NCBI GenBank assembly: GCA_938073905.1
Contig: CALJEN010000002.1
Coordinates: 1 to 64,000, forward strand
Length of the DNA stretch: 64,000 nucleotides
DNA from: an uncultured Sulfolobales archaeon
Lineage (GTDB): Archaea; Thermoproteota; Thermoprotei_A; Sulfolobales; NBVN01
Direction of reading: 5' to 3'
Position numbers and translations under genes: made by a program. Each line of letters opens with the position of its first letter. Position 1 is the stretch's first letter. Under the pieces are notes generated by a model. That model ran no database searches, was not told the origin of the DNA, and saw nothing but the letters and a program-made list of their open reading frames with translations. Below are positions 27,595-37,193 of this stretch, one piece after another.

Positions 27595-27595
27595 G

Positions 27596-28078
27596 CTAGG
27601 GCTCTACGTCGAACGGGAGCTCGAGCAGCTTTTTCGCTTGGCGGAACCTGGCCTTGCCCAGCCTTATCCTCCCCACGGGGCCTATCGAGGGGAGGTGCTG
27701 CTTGCTGCACGCGTTCACGTTCCACACACTCCCGTCCTTCTCGCGGATTACGACTACGTAGAGCTCCCTCACCTCCTCGGGAACCCTGAAGAGGTCGTAT
27801 ACCGCGTCGCCGTAGACCCTCTCCGCCTCCTCTCTCGGCATCCTGACCACCTCGACCCCGAGGTCTTCGGCTATCTTCGCGTTCGCCAAGTCCTCGATGG
27901 CCTTGAGCTCCTCCTCGGTGGGCTTCCTATCGAACTGGACGACGAGCCTCCCGTGCTTCCCCTCGACGTAGGTCGAGGCGGTCCACATAGCGCCCTCGCC
28001 CAGGATCCTGACCACGGCTCCCTTTATGACGTGGAGGGCCGTGTGCGTTCGGACGTCGTCTGGGTACAGTTGCCACAC
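27596..28078 (-). CDS. alaX: AlaX-type alanyl-tRNA editing protein (start uncertain, 28078 or 28087)
   Basis: THTALHVIKGAVVRILG (HxxxH) and WNVNACSKQHLPSIGPVG (CxxxH). Confidence 0.85.
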   Translation of the reverse strand: MWQLYPDDVRTHTALHVIKGAVVRILGEGAMWTASTYVEGKHGRLVVQFDRKPTEEELKAIEDLANAKIAEDLGVEVVRMPREEAERVYGDAVYDLFRVPEEVRELYVVVIREKDGSVWNVNACSKQHLPSIGPVGRIRLGKARFRQAKKLLELPFDVEP

Positions 28079-28204
28079 GGCTACCACTCGGTGGCTAAGC
28101 GTTCCATCCCCGGCCCGGGAGGCCTCCGGGGGCAACGGTGGAGCACTCCACGTCCCGGGTCCCCCTCCGACGCCCCTCGGTGCTAACCTTCCACCACACA
28201 CCGG
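28069..28204 (-). ncRNA. candidate structured RNA / alaX leader element, copy 2
   Basis: Nucleotide similarity to 13861..14005 (+); CCGGTGTGTGG...GTGGAGTGCTCCACCGTTGCCCCCG...TGGAACGC...GGCAAC; TATA-like TTATAT upstream near 28260-28265. Confidence 0.45.
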
Positions 28205-28379
28205 ACACACTGACAACCCTTCCACGGTCCCTTCACTACTACGTGGCGCGGGAAGGAACATATAAGGCTATGCTATTCAGGGACAGCCGTTATGTCCTTT
28301 CGGGTCGAGCATCTCGGGCCCACAGTTCCTCGAGGGGCCCCGAGCAAGGATATAAGCCTCGTCGACCACCGGCTCGGCG

Positions 28380-31300
28380 GTGATGGAGGTGAGGAGGTAC
28401 AGCGGGCTCCTCCTAGCTCTCTTGGCGCTGTCCCTCTGCTCCACTCTAGTCCCGACCGTCTCTCAGAGCGGTGTGTTCTACGTAGAGACCACCAGCTTCA
28501 GGTCTTACGTGGGTGGAGACGTGTACCCCGGTTCTACCAGCGCGAGGCTTGAGGTCGGAGTGAAGTACCTCGGCACCGAGGTCGCTCGGTCGGTATACGG
28601 ATGCCTACAGCTCCCCGAGGGCTTCTCCGCCCGCTCGAGCTGTGCCGGAGCCAGGGGACCGGACGGGGGCTTCATCGCCAGCGTCGAGTACGGGGAGATA
28701 GTCTATTTCGTGTTCGTGGTGGACGTCGGCAGGGAGGTGAGCCCCGGCACCTACATCGCGAGTCTGAACGTCACAGCGAGGATAGGTGCGACCCTGGTAC
28801 TGGTCTCTGAGGTCTCGGAGATATCCCTCACAGTAAGCCCGTACCCGGAGCTCCGGCTCGAGCTGGTCGACTCCTACTGGTCTCCCGAGGCGTACCCCGG
28901 GACCGCGGGCACCACTCTCTACCTCGTGTTCAGGCTCGGTGGCGCAACGATGGACTCGGCCACGGTCGTGGTGGAGCTGCCGGAGGGGTTCTACCCGCGC
29001 ACCTCCAGGAGGACCGTCGGCAGCGTGAGGAAGCACACGACGTTCACCGTGGCCGTCCCGGGCATAAGCGTGAGCAGGCACGTGGCCCCGGGAGCGTACC
29101 GCGTATCGGTCAGGATGAACTCCACCGCGGTTACCGACGACGGGGTCTACTACAGCGCCGCGGTCTCACTCGAGGCCCGCGTGCCGGTCGGCGACCCGCC
29201 CCAGCTGCTGGTCAGGCTGGTGAACAGCGGCTGGACGGGCTCCAGGGTTCCCTACGGCAGCAAGGCCGCCGACTACAGGGTGGTGCTCAGGCTCGAGGAC
29301 TCCGCAACGGTGAGCTCCCTCGTCGCCGTGCTGAGGCTGCCTGCGTGCGCGGTGTCCTCCGACGGGAGCTCCAGCATAGTCGTCTACTCGAACAGACCTG
29401 TGACCTACGGCGAGGTCTTCGAGCTCGTGTTCGGGGGCATAACGTTCTCGTGCCGGTCGACGGAGTTCGCAGAGCTCTCCCTGGAGGTCTTGGCGGTCAA
29501 GGACGGCTCGGAGTTCTGGAGCACGCTGAGGTACCTGGTCCCCCTGGTCGTCCAGAACCCGGCGGTGGAGGTGAGGGTGGTCGCTAGCTACTGGAGCCCA
29601 GGTCCCGCGTACCCGGGCAGCTCCGGTATATCCCTAGTGCTCATCCTCGAGAACTTCGACTACGTCTCCCTCTACGACGGCGTCGCCAGGCTTCGGTCGG
29701 GGGTGACGGTGCCGGGAGAGCTCTCGGTCACCAACGTCGTGGTCGGGTCGCTGAGCAGGACGACCCTGGTCTTCCGCGGACTCTCGGTGCCGAGGACTGT
29801 GTCCCCCGGGGACTACTGGCTCGAGCTCGAGCTGGACACCCTGGTCGACTCGGGTGCCGTCTACGCCGCCTCCATGTGGTTCCGCGTCCCGGTGCGGATC
29901 GAGGAGCCCCCGAGCCCGAGGCTGGAGGTCGTGAGCTACGGCTGGGCCGACGGCAGGGCCTTCGGCCACTCCGTGGGGAACGCCCTCAGGGTGGTGATCA
30001 GGAACTCCGACCCGAGCGTGACGGTGAGGAGCCTCAGAGCCTCCCTAGACCTACCGGGCTGCTTCGAGATCGGGAGCCTGGAGAGGGAGGCGGTCGTGAG
30101 TGCAGTCCTGGCCTACGGGTCGTCCGCGACCCTGGAGTTCAGCGGCATAGACGTGCTCTGCCGGGGCGGCACCTACAGGGCGAACCTCACCGTAGAAGTC
30201 CTGGGGGAGATATCGGGGTCTGCGTTCTGGCAGACCCTGCGCTACGGCCTACCGCTGGTGGTCGAGGAGCCCTCTCTCAATGTCGAGGTGGCGGACGCTG
30301 GCTGGGTCTCCCGCGTGGCCTACCCCAACTCCAGCAGGCTGACGCCCTACGTGGTGCTGGTCTCCTACACCAGGGACAGTCTGGCGAGCGTGGTCGCCTA
30401 CGTGAGACCGGTTAACGCCAGGCTCTCCGACGGCGGTGAGGAGGCCGCCGTGGCTCTCGGGGGGCCCGTGTCCTACGGCTCCTCCCTCACCATCAGGCTC
30501 CCGAGCGTAGAGGTGGAGGGGGTTGCGGACTCGGTGGAGCTGGAGCTGAGGGTGGAGGCCCTAGCGCGCTACGGTCGGACGCACTACAACGCCTCCAGGA
30601 CTCTCCGGGTTAGGCTCCCGCTCGTCACGGAGAAGAACGTAGCCCTGGCGCACTCGCACGTGGAGTACATGGGCAGCCCGTCACCCCTCCTCCCGACGGC
30701 CAGGGGGGTCGAGGTCCGCATCCTGCTGGTCAACCTGAGGCCGGAGCCCCTCAGCCTATCGGGAGTTCGGGCGGACGCTCCCCGGGGCTTCAGAGTCCTG
30801 GGAATCGGGGGAGACTGTCCGAGGGTCACGCTGACGGCCGGGGGGACGTGTAGCCTCGGCTTAACGCTGGAGGTCTCCGGAGACGTCGAGCCGGCCACCT
30901 ACGAGCTCTCGGTGGGGATCGAGTACGTCAAGTCGTCCTCCGGCGCCTCCCTGTTCGGAGCCGAGGTCTTCCGCATACCGGTGGTCGTCGAGCCCGCGAG
31001 CGAGTACGTGCCCGAGGTGGTGGTCCTCGAAGCGTACTGGGGCTTAGAGCGGCCCACCGCGGTCTTCCCGAGGTCGCGGAACGTCCCCCTGACCGTAGTC
31101 CTCCAGAACCTCGGCAGGTACGACGCTGTGGGGGTCACCGTCAGTGTGGAGTCCGACGCGCTAGTCCCGGTGGTCGGCTCGGCCGCGTGCTCAACTAGGC
31201 TCCTCCCGGGGAGTACGTGCGCGTCAGTCCTCTACCTCGACGTGCCCGCCGGAGTCGAGGGATACGTGGAGGCTAGCGTGATGCTCTCGTACCACATGAG

Positions 31301-33044
31301 CTCGTTCGGGGCCTTCGTCCAGGTCTCGAGGAGCTACGTCCTGCGGATGTACGTAGAGCCCCTGGAGCAGTACGGTGGGACGCTGACGCCCCTGTCCTGG
31401 GGCTGGGCGAACAACTACAACGTGTTTCCCGAGACCGAGAACGCCACCCTCGTGGTCTCCATCGCTAACAGGTTCCCGCACAGCGTCGCGGGAGTCCTGG
31501 CAGAGCTCTACCTCCCGGAGGGCTTCAGGGGAGAGAGGGGGAGAGTCTCGGTAGCCTACGTGGACGGGCCCCTGAGGAGCCTCTCGACCACTCCGCTCGG
31601 GTTCAGGGTCTCGGTCGGCAGGGTCCCGCCGGGCTCCTATACCGCCGTCCTCAGGCTCGACTACGTCGTGCTCTCCGGGGGACCCGGGGTCAGGCTCGTG
31701 GAGGAGCACGAGGTCGGGATCCTCGTGGTCGACGATAGGCACGCTGTGGAGCTCGTCAGCTCGAGTTGGCTAGAGGGGTCGGTGGAGCCCGGGACGTACG
31801 GGGTCTTCCTCCACCTGGTCGTGAGGAACAACCTGGTCGACGGGATGAGCGGAGTCTTCCTGCAGCTCGACCTCCCCCATGGCATCTACAGCTCCCTGGA
31901 CAACTCCAGCACGGTCAGGGTGCCCCCGCTCTCGCGCCAGTTCGTCGAGAGTCTGCTAGCGCTGGGCACGTCGGCAGCCGGGAGACTCCCGATAGCTGTC
32001 CTGGAGCAGCTGCTCCAGCAGGCGGGGACTCCGGCGGCCACCTACAGGAGGGGCGACCTGGTGGAGTTCGTGGTACCGCTGAACCTGCTGGTCGACTCCA
32101 CCGGGAGGTACGCGGCCAACGCTACCCTGCACTACATCGACGGCTGGGGCACGCCGAGGCGGTGCGGGTTCACGGTGGAGCTGGCGGTCTTGGGGAGCGT
32201 CAGGTACGTCGAGGTCTACGTAGACGGGGGGACAGTCAGGGTCACCTCCAGGTTCACGCGGGCCACCCTCGCGCTCAGGAACTTCGGCAGCAGTCCCGCG
32301 TACAACGTCTACGTAGCGGTCTATCCCTACTCCCAGCTGCCCGTGCTGGTGGCCTCGCCGACCGTACACTACGTCGATAGGGTGGAGCCGGGCAGGGAGG
32401 TGGAGCTCGAGCTGACCCTCGCCTACAACCCCATGGGCGTCTACGCGGTGGCCGGAGCCCAGACCGTCGTCTCCTACGGCACCGTCCCCCTCGTCGTCGC
32501 AGTGGTCTACAGAGACGCCAGTGGGAGGCTCAAGGCCTTCAACACAACGGTGGTAGTCGTGGTGGAGCCGTTCATAGACCTGGTGCTCAGGGAGCAGAGA
32601 GCGGTGCTCGTCGCCGGGACCGTCCGAGTCTCGGGAGTCCTCGTGAACTACGGGTCGGCGACCGCGTACAGGGTCGGGGTCAGAGCGTGCGCGGGCGAGG
32701 GCGCGTGCGCCGAGAGCTTCGTGGGGGACGTGGAGCCCGGGGCTCAGAGGGCCTTCAGCGTCAACGTCGCGGTGGGCAGCGCTGCCACCGGTGAGGTCGG
32801 ACTGACGGTCCTCTACTACAACGCCTACAACGAGCTGCAGCAGTTAGAGCTCGGCTTGCCGGTCACAGTGGCAGCACCACAGACCCCGACCACCCCGCCG
32901 GCCGAACACGCCCTTGTAGCCGAGAGGTGGGTACCTCTAGCGGTCGTAGGGGTCTTCCTGGCAGCGGTAGCGTACGCGATCTACAGGCTAGCGTCCAGCT
33001 ATCGCGAGAGGCTGAGGAAGGCCTCGGAGGTGGTGCCCCCGTGA
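28380..33044 (+). CDS. large repetitive cell-surface protein with C-terminal transmembrane anchor (COG1361/CARDB-like)
   Basis: Signal peptide, recurring unit of type (V/L)-x-x-(Y/G)-W-x(5-10)-YPG-x(10)-(V)-x-L-x-x-LP, Pro/Thr stalk, TM helix PLAVVGVFLAAVAYAIYRLA. Confidence 0.8.
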   Translation: MMEVRRYSGLLLALLALSLCSTLVPTVSQSGVFYVETTSFRSYVGGDVYPGSTSARLEVGVKYLGTEVARSVYGCLQLPEGFSARSSCAGARGPDGGFIASVEYGEIVYFVFVVDVGREVSPGTYIASLNVTARIGATLVLVSEVSEISLTVSPYPELRLELVDSYWSPEAYPGTAGTTLYLVFRLGGATMDSATVVVELPEGFYPRTSRRTVGSVRKHTTFTVAVPGISVSRHVAPGAYRVSVRMNSTAVTDDGVYYSAAVSLEARVPVGDPPQLLVRLVNSGWTGSRVPYGSKAADYRVVLRLEDSATVSSLVAVLRLPACAVSSDGSSSIVVYSNRPVTYGEVFELVFGGITFSCRSTEFAELSLEVLAVKDGSEFWSTLRYLVPLVVQNPAVEVRVVASYWSPGPAYPGSSGISLVLILENFDYVSLYDGVARLRSGVTVPGELSVTNVVVGSLSRTTLVFRGLSVPRTVSPGDYWLELELDTLVDSGAVYAASMWFRVPVRIEEPPSPRLEVVSYGWADGRAFGHSVGNALRVVIRNSDPSVTVRSLRASLDLPGCFEIGSLEREAVVSAVLAYGSSATLEFSGIDVLCRGGTYRANLTVEVLGEISGSAFWQTLRYGLPLVVEEPSLNVEVADAGWVSRVAYPNSSRLTPYVVLVSYTRDSLASVVAYVRPVNARLSDGGEEAAVALGGPVSYGSSLTIRLPSVEVEGVADSVELELRVEALARYGRTHYNASRTLRVRLPLVTEKNVALAHSHVEYMGSPSPLLPTARGVEVRILLVNLRPEPLSLSGVRADAPRGFRVLGIGGDCPRVTLTAGGTCSLGLTLEVSGDVEPATYELSVGIEYVKSSSGASLFGAEVFRIPVVVEPASEYVPEVVVLEAYWGLERPTAVFPRSRNVPLTVVLQNLGRYDAVGVTVSVESDALVPVVGSAACSTRLLPGSTCASVLYLDVPAGVEGYVEASVMLSYHMSSFGAFVQVSRSYVLRMYVEPLEQYGGTLTPLSWGWANNYNVFPETENATLVVSIANRFPHSVAGVLAELYLPEGFRGERGRVSVAYVDGPLRSLSTTPLGFRVSVGRVPPGSYTAVLRLDYVVLSGGPGVRLVEEHEVGILVVDDRHAVELVSSSWLEGSVEPGTYGVFLHLVVRNNLVDGMSGVFLQLDLPHGIYSSLDNSSTVRVPPLSRQFVESLLALGTSAAGRLPIAVLEQLLQQAGTPAATYRRGDLVEFVVPLNLLVDSTGRYAANATLHYIDGWGTPRRCGFTVELAVLGSVRYVEVYVDGGTVRVTSRFTRATLALRNFGSSPAYNVYVAVYPYSQLPVLVASPTVHYVDRVEPGREVELELTLAYNPMGVYAVAGAQTVVSYGTVPLVVAVVYRDASGRLKAFNTTVVVVVEPFIDLVLREQRAVLVAGTVRVSGVLVNYGSATAYRVGVRACAGEGACAESFVGDVEPGAQRAFSVNVAVGSAATGEVGLTVLYYNAYNELQQLELGLPVTVAAPQTPTTPPAEHALVAERWVPLAVVGVFLAAVAYAIYRLASSYRERLRKASEVVPP

Positions 33045-34264
33045 GCTTGTTGCAGTTCTTACTCGACTCGCTCGGCATGTCCGCAAAGGTCTTGGGAGAG
33101 AGGAAGCTCAGGTCTGCCCTGACCATAGCAGGCGTGGTGGTCGGTCCGCTGATCATGGTCATGATGGGCTCCGTCGTCAGCGGGTACGCCAGCTACGTGA
33201 TGGAGGAGCTGAGATCCCTGGGCCAGAACGTCGTCGTGGTTTTCCCCTCGGGAGGCTACGAGCTGACGGAGCAGGATCTAGAGTACATCGCGTCCTTCGA
33301 GTACGTGGAGGCCGCGGAGCCCTTCTACTCCTTCCAGGGCGTAGTCAGGAGGTGCGGGTCCGAGGTCCAGGTCTACGTGTACGCGATCAAGCCCAGCATA
33401 ATATTCAGAGCGATGGGCAACCTCAGGATAGCGGAGGGAGACCCACCCCCGGAGGGAGACCTCGTGAGCGCCGCGATAGGGCATAGAGTGTCCGTGGTCG
33501 AGGACTCTCGCTGCCTAGGCGTCGGCGACGTGGTCTCCCTGTACGTAGCCGAGATGGAGGGGGGCAGGATTAGGAACGTCAGGAGCGCGAGCTTCATCGT
33601 CTCGGCCGTGCTGGAGGAGTACGGGGGCGCCCTGATCCTCAGCCCCGACCAGATGCTTCTAGTGAACGCGGAGGTCGGCAGGACGGTGCTCGGTGCCAAG
33701 AGGTGGTCCGGGATCTTCGTCCTGCTGAGGGACTCGGAGTTCGTCAGGGACTTCCTGAGGGATATGAGGAGGTCGTACGGCGGCAACGTCGAGCTCATCT
33801 CCTTCGCCGCTATAGCGGACGCGGTCTCCAGCGTGACCTCGGCCGTGTCCTACATAAACTACGTGACCTCCCTATCGGCCTTCGCGGTCGCCGTGGCCGG
33901 GGTATCGGCCACGATGGTCACGTCGGTCATCGAGAGGACTAGGGAGATAGGGGTGATGAAGGCCGTGGGCTTCACGAACAGACAGGTGGTATTCATGGTC
34001 CTCTCGGAGTCCCTGGTGATGTGCCTCCTGGGAGCGGCGATCGGGATAGCTCTCGGTGTAGCGGGCGCCTACGCTCTCTCGGGCCAGGGCCTTGAGATCA
34101 GGGCCGGGACCTCGAGCCTGGTGCTCGCGGCGAGGCCGGACGTATCGCTCGAGAGGGTACTCACGACCGCCGGCCTGACCTTGACGGTGGGCCTGGTCGG
34201 CGGCTCGTTCCCTGCCTACCTGGCAGCGAGGATACCGCCGGCCGTAGCTCTGAGGTACGAGTAG
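33041..34264 (+). CDS. ABC transporter permease, FtsX/MacB family
   Basis: MSLLQFLLDSLGMSAKVLGERKLRSALTIAGVVVGPLIMVMMGSV; TSVIERTREIGVMKAVGFTNRQVVFMVLSESLVMCLLGAAIGIALG. Start overlaps upstream stop. Confidence 0.88.
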   Translation: MSLLQFLLDSLGMSAKVLGERKLRSALTIAGVVVGPLIMVMMGSVVSGYASYVMEELRSLGQNVVVVFPSGGYELTEQDLEYIASFEYVEAAEPFYSFQGVVRRCGSEVQVYVYAIKPSIIFRAMGNLRIAEGDPPPEGDLVSAAIGHRVSVVEDSRCLGVGDVVSLYVAEMEGGRIRNVRSASFIVSAVLEEYGGALILSPDQMLLVNAEVGRTVLGAKRWSGIFVLLRDSEFVRDFLRDMRRSYGGNVELISFAAIADAVSSVTSAVSYINYVTSLSAFAVAVAGVSATMVTSVIERTREIGVMKAVGFTNRQVVFMVLSESLVMCLLGAAIGIALGVAGAYALSGQGLEIRAGTSSLVLAARPDVSLERVLTTAGLTLTVGLVGGSFPAYLAARIPPAVALRYE

Positions 34265-34272
34265 GTGTCGCT

Positions 34273-35025
34273 ATGACTATTACGAGAGACCTGCCCGCCG
34301 AGATCGGCAGGGCGCTCGCGAGGATCAGGAAGGCCCTGGGAGTCGAGAGTCTGGACTTCCTCATAGCCCAGTCGGAGGTCGAGGACGTCGGCGGGACCAA
34401 GGTCGTCGTCAAGAGGTTCTCCAGCGAGGTGGGTCTCCTGAAGTGGTTGCCGCCGGCGCTGCTGCTCAGAGCGAGCTACCCGTTCGCCCTCGCTCCGAGG
34501 GAGAGGCTTAGGCGGGAGCTGGAGTTCATGAGGTTCGGGGGCTGGCGGGGTCTCCGCGTGCCGAAGATCCTCAGCGTCGACGAGGGGGAGCTCATCATCG
34601 TCCGGGAGTTCGTCGAGGGGGAGCCCCTCAGGTGCGATAGGCCTGAGGACGTCGCTGTGCTGGGGAGAGTGCTGGCGGAGGTGCACGGCAGGGGCTTCAG
34701 CATGGGGGACGTGAAGCCGACGAACTTCCTGCTCAGCCAAGGGACACCCTACGTCGTGGACGCGGAGCAGTCCGCCCCCTCCAGGGATGACTGGAATAGC
34801 TGGGACCTAGCCGTAGCGTCCTTCTTCGTCTCCCTGACCAACTACGCGGAGACCTCCAGGTTCAGGGAGCTCTTCGGTGAGCTCTCCAAGGCCTACCTGG
34901 ACTCTGGTGGCAACCGGAGAGCTTACTGCGAGGTCCTCTCCCCCAAGAACGCTGCGGTGATAGCTTTCATGCCGCTGCCGCACCTGCTGGCCCTGACCGA
35001 GGTCAGGAGGGAGCTCTGCCGGTAG
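34273..35025 (+). CDS. Bud32/RIO-like protein kinase family protein
   Basis: VVVKRF; VPKILSVDEGELIIVREFVEGEPL; VLAEVHGRGFSMGDVKPTNFLL...YVVDAEQS kinase-like catalytic motifs. Confidence 0.65.
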   Translation: MTITRDLPAEIGRALARIRKALGVESLDFLIAQSEVEDVGGTKVVVKRFSSEVGLLKWLPPALLLRASYPFALAPRERLRRELEFMRFGGWRGLRVPKILSVDEGELIIVREFVEGEPLRCDRPEDVAVLGRVLAEVHGRGFSMGDVKPTNFLLSQGTPYVVDAEQSAPSRDDWNSWDLAVASFFVSLTNYAETSRFRELFGELSKAYLDSGGNRRAYCEVLSPKNAAVIAFMPLPHLLALTEVRRELCR

Positions 35026-35103
35026 GATCGAGGGGCTTCGAAGGAGCTGTCTTTGCGAAATTTATCGCCGCTCTTCGAACAGTATTCAGAGGAGGTGGCG
35101 TCG

Positions 35104-35925
35104 ATGAGATCTCGCGTTCCCGAGTACCTCAGAATAGACCCGGAGAAAACCGCGAACTCCGTAGCGAGCTTCATCAGGGACTACGTCAATAGGAGCGGAG
35201 CCTCGGGAGTGGTCCTGGGCCTCAGCGGCGGAACGGACTCGGCGGTGCTGGCGGCGCTGGCGGTGGTGGCCCTGGGAGCGGACAGGGTCGCGGTTCTCGT
35301 GATGCCCGAGAGGGAGAGCTCGTCAGAGGACGTGGCGGACGCCGGGAAGGTGGCGGAGCTCCTGGGGCTCGAGCCCACGAAGATCGACATCACCGAGGGG
35401 GTGGAGTTCGTTCTGAAGTCCTTCGGAGAGTCCTACGGAAGCTCCCCGAGGCTGGCCAGAGCGAACGTCAAGGCCAGGCTCAGGATGGTGATGCTCTACT
35501 ACGTAGCCAACAAGACCGGCTCCCTGGTCCTCGGCTCCTCCAACAGGTCCGAGTGGCTCCTCGGCTACTTCACCAAGTGGGGCGACGGGGCCGCCGACCT
35601 CTACCCCCTCCTCGGCCTCTACAAGACCCAGGTCAGACAGCTGGGAGACCACCTGGGCCTCCCGGAGTCCATAGTCTGGAAGCCCTCGTCTCCGGGTCTC
35701 TGGCCCGGGCACCTGGCGTCCGAAGAGCTCGGCGCGGACTACGATGTGATCGACCCGATACTCTACCTCTACGTAGACAGGGGAATGGGGGTCGAGGAGG
35801 TCTCGAGGACCACCGGGATAGACCCGGAGCTCGTGAGGAGGATAGTCTCCAGAGTGTCGGCCGCCGAGCACAAGAGGAGGGTCATCGCGGGACCCTTCCC
35901 CGTCCCGGCTTCGCGGCAGCTGTAG
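35104..35925 (+). CDS. nadE: NAD synthetase (ammonia-dependent type, no glutaminase domain)
   Basis: VVLGLSGGTDSAVLAALAVVALGADRVAVLVMPE; VLGSSNRSEWLLGYFTKWGDGAADLYPLLGLYKTQVRQL. Confidence 0.93.
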   Translation: MRSRVPEYLRIDPEKTANSVASFIRDYVNRSGASGVVLGLSGGTDSAVLAALAVVALGADRVAVLVMPERESSSEDVADAGKVAELLGLEPTKIDITEGVEFVLKSFGESYGSSPRLARANVKARLRMVMLYYVANKTGSLVLGSSNRSEWLLGYFTKWGDGAADLYPLLGLYKTQVRQLGDHLGLPESIVWKPSSPGLWPGHLASEELGADYDVIDPILYLYVDRGMGVEEVSRTTGIDPELVRRIVSRVSAAEHKRRVIAGPFPVPASRQL

Positions 35926-35940
35926 AGCGGGCGTGCGATA

Positions 35941-37089
35941 ATGTGGAGGGCTCTCTACTCCCTAGCCGCGACAATAAACACGGTCATGTGGGGCATATAC
36001 TTCCCATTTACGCGAAGGTACGTGGGGGTGGAGCTCGGCGGGGGCATCCAGTCTATCCTCCTCATAACTGGGCTCGAGTGGCTCTACGTCTTCTTTGCCC
36101 CGGCAGCGGGTAGGCTCTCCGGACGTCTGGGCGAGCGCGGAAGCATCCTGTTGGGGACCCTCGGGGCGGTGCCGCTCATCGCATCGGTCTTCCTGAGAGA
36201 CCCCGTATCCTTGGCCCTGACCCTGAGCCTCTCGTCACTGGGCTGGTCCATCACGTGGCCCGTAGTAGTGTCGGTAGTGCTCGCTGGAGCCGGTGGGAGG
36301 TTCGGTAGAGCTTACAGCGTCTTCACAATAGGCACGGGGCTTGGGTTCGGCATCGGCTCATCAGCGATGGGACTCCTCTACTACGCTGGAGGGCCTGGGT
36401 TCGTGCTCCTCTCGTGCGCTTTCCTCTACGTACTGACCTACGCGATATTCTACGCGTTCTACCCGCAGGAGGTCCGGAGGGGCGAGAGTGAGCGCGAGGG
36501 GAGAGACCCAGCGGTTCCCTGGGCGCGCGCGGCGGGCTACGCCCTCGCCGCATACACCCTCCTGGTCTTCTGCAGGGAGGCGTACTACTCTGTGGCCCCG
36601 GTGAAGCTCAGCACCGACATCGCGAGGGTGCTCCCCGATGCTCCCGAGGAGGCTCAGTACGTAGCCTTCGGCATCCTGTACGCCGGGATCACGTCTCTCC
36701 TGTCCATCCCGGCGAGGGTCGTGTACGGCTTGCTAGCGGACAGGCACGACCCCCGCCTGCTCCTGGTGTCCTCGTTCCCCCTGTACGTAGCGGTCTACTG
36801 GGCGTTCGTACTGCTCGAGGGGGTGGCCTCCATCGTGGTGTGGCAGTTGCCCCTCTACCCGATGGTGGACACCTCGGTAAACGTCCTCCTAGCCAGACAC
36901 TCCGGCGAGCGCGAGAGGGCTCACGCACTGGGGGTAGGACTGGCCCTCAGCGCGGTGGGCGGGCTGAGTGTGATGCCCCTCGCGGCCTATCCGGACGTAG
37001 ACCCGACCACCGTGGGCTCCCTGATAACGGTCGTAGCCGTCTTCGGGCTGTCTCTGATGCTCTTCGACCTCCTGAGGCGGAGAACGTGA
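35941..37089 (+). CDS. MFS transporter
   Basis: About 12 hydrophobic helices, MFS-like loop motifs. Confidence 0.75.
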   Translation: MWRALYSLAATINTVMWGIYFPFTRRYVGVELGGGIQSILLITGLEWLYVFFAPAAGRLSGRLGERGSILLGTLGAVPLIASVFLRDPVSLALTLSLSSLGWSITWPVVVSVVLAGAGGRFGRAYSVFTIGTGLGFGIGSSAMGLLYYAGGPGFVLLSCAFLYVLTYAIFYAFYPQEVRRGESEREGRDPAVPWARAAGYALAAYTLLVFCREAYYSVAPVKLSTDIARVLPDAPEEAQYVAFGILYAGITSLLSIPARVVYGLLADRHDPRLLLVSSFPLYVAVYWAFVLLEGVASIVVWQLPLYPMVDTSVNVLLARHSGERERAHALGVGLALSAVGGLSVMPLAAYPDVDPTTVGSLITVVAVFGLSLMLFDLLRRRT

Positions 37090-37193
37090 GAGGTGCGAGG
37101 CCGGGGCGAGACCTGGAGCCCGGCCCCGGTCGCTCCCCCAGACCCCACCTTATTATATCCACTCCCCGAGCAGCTCGGGGTTGGCCCGACAGA

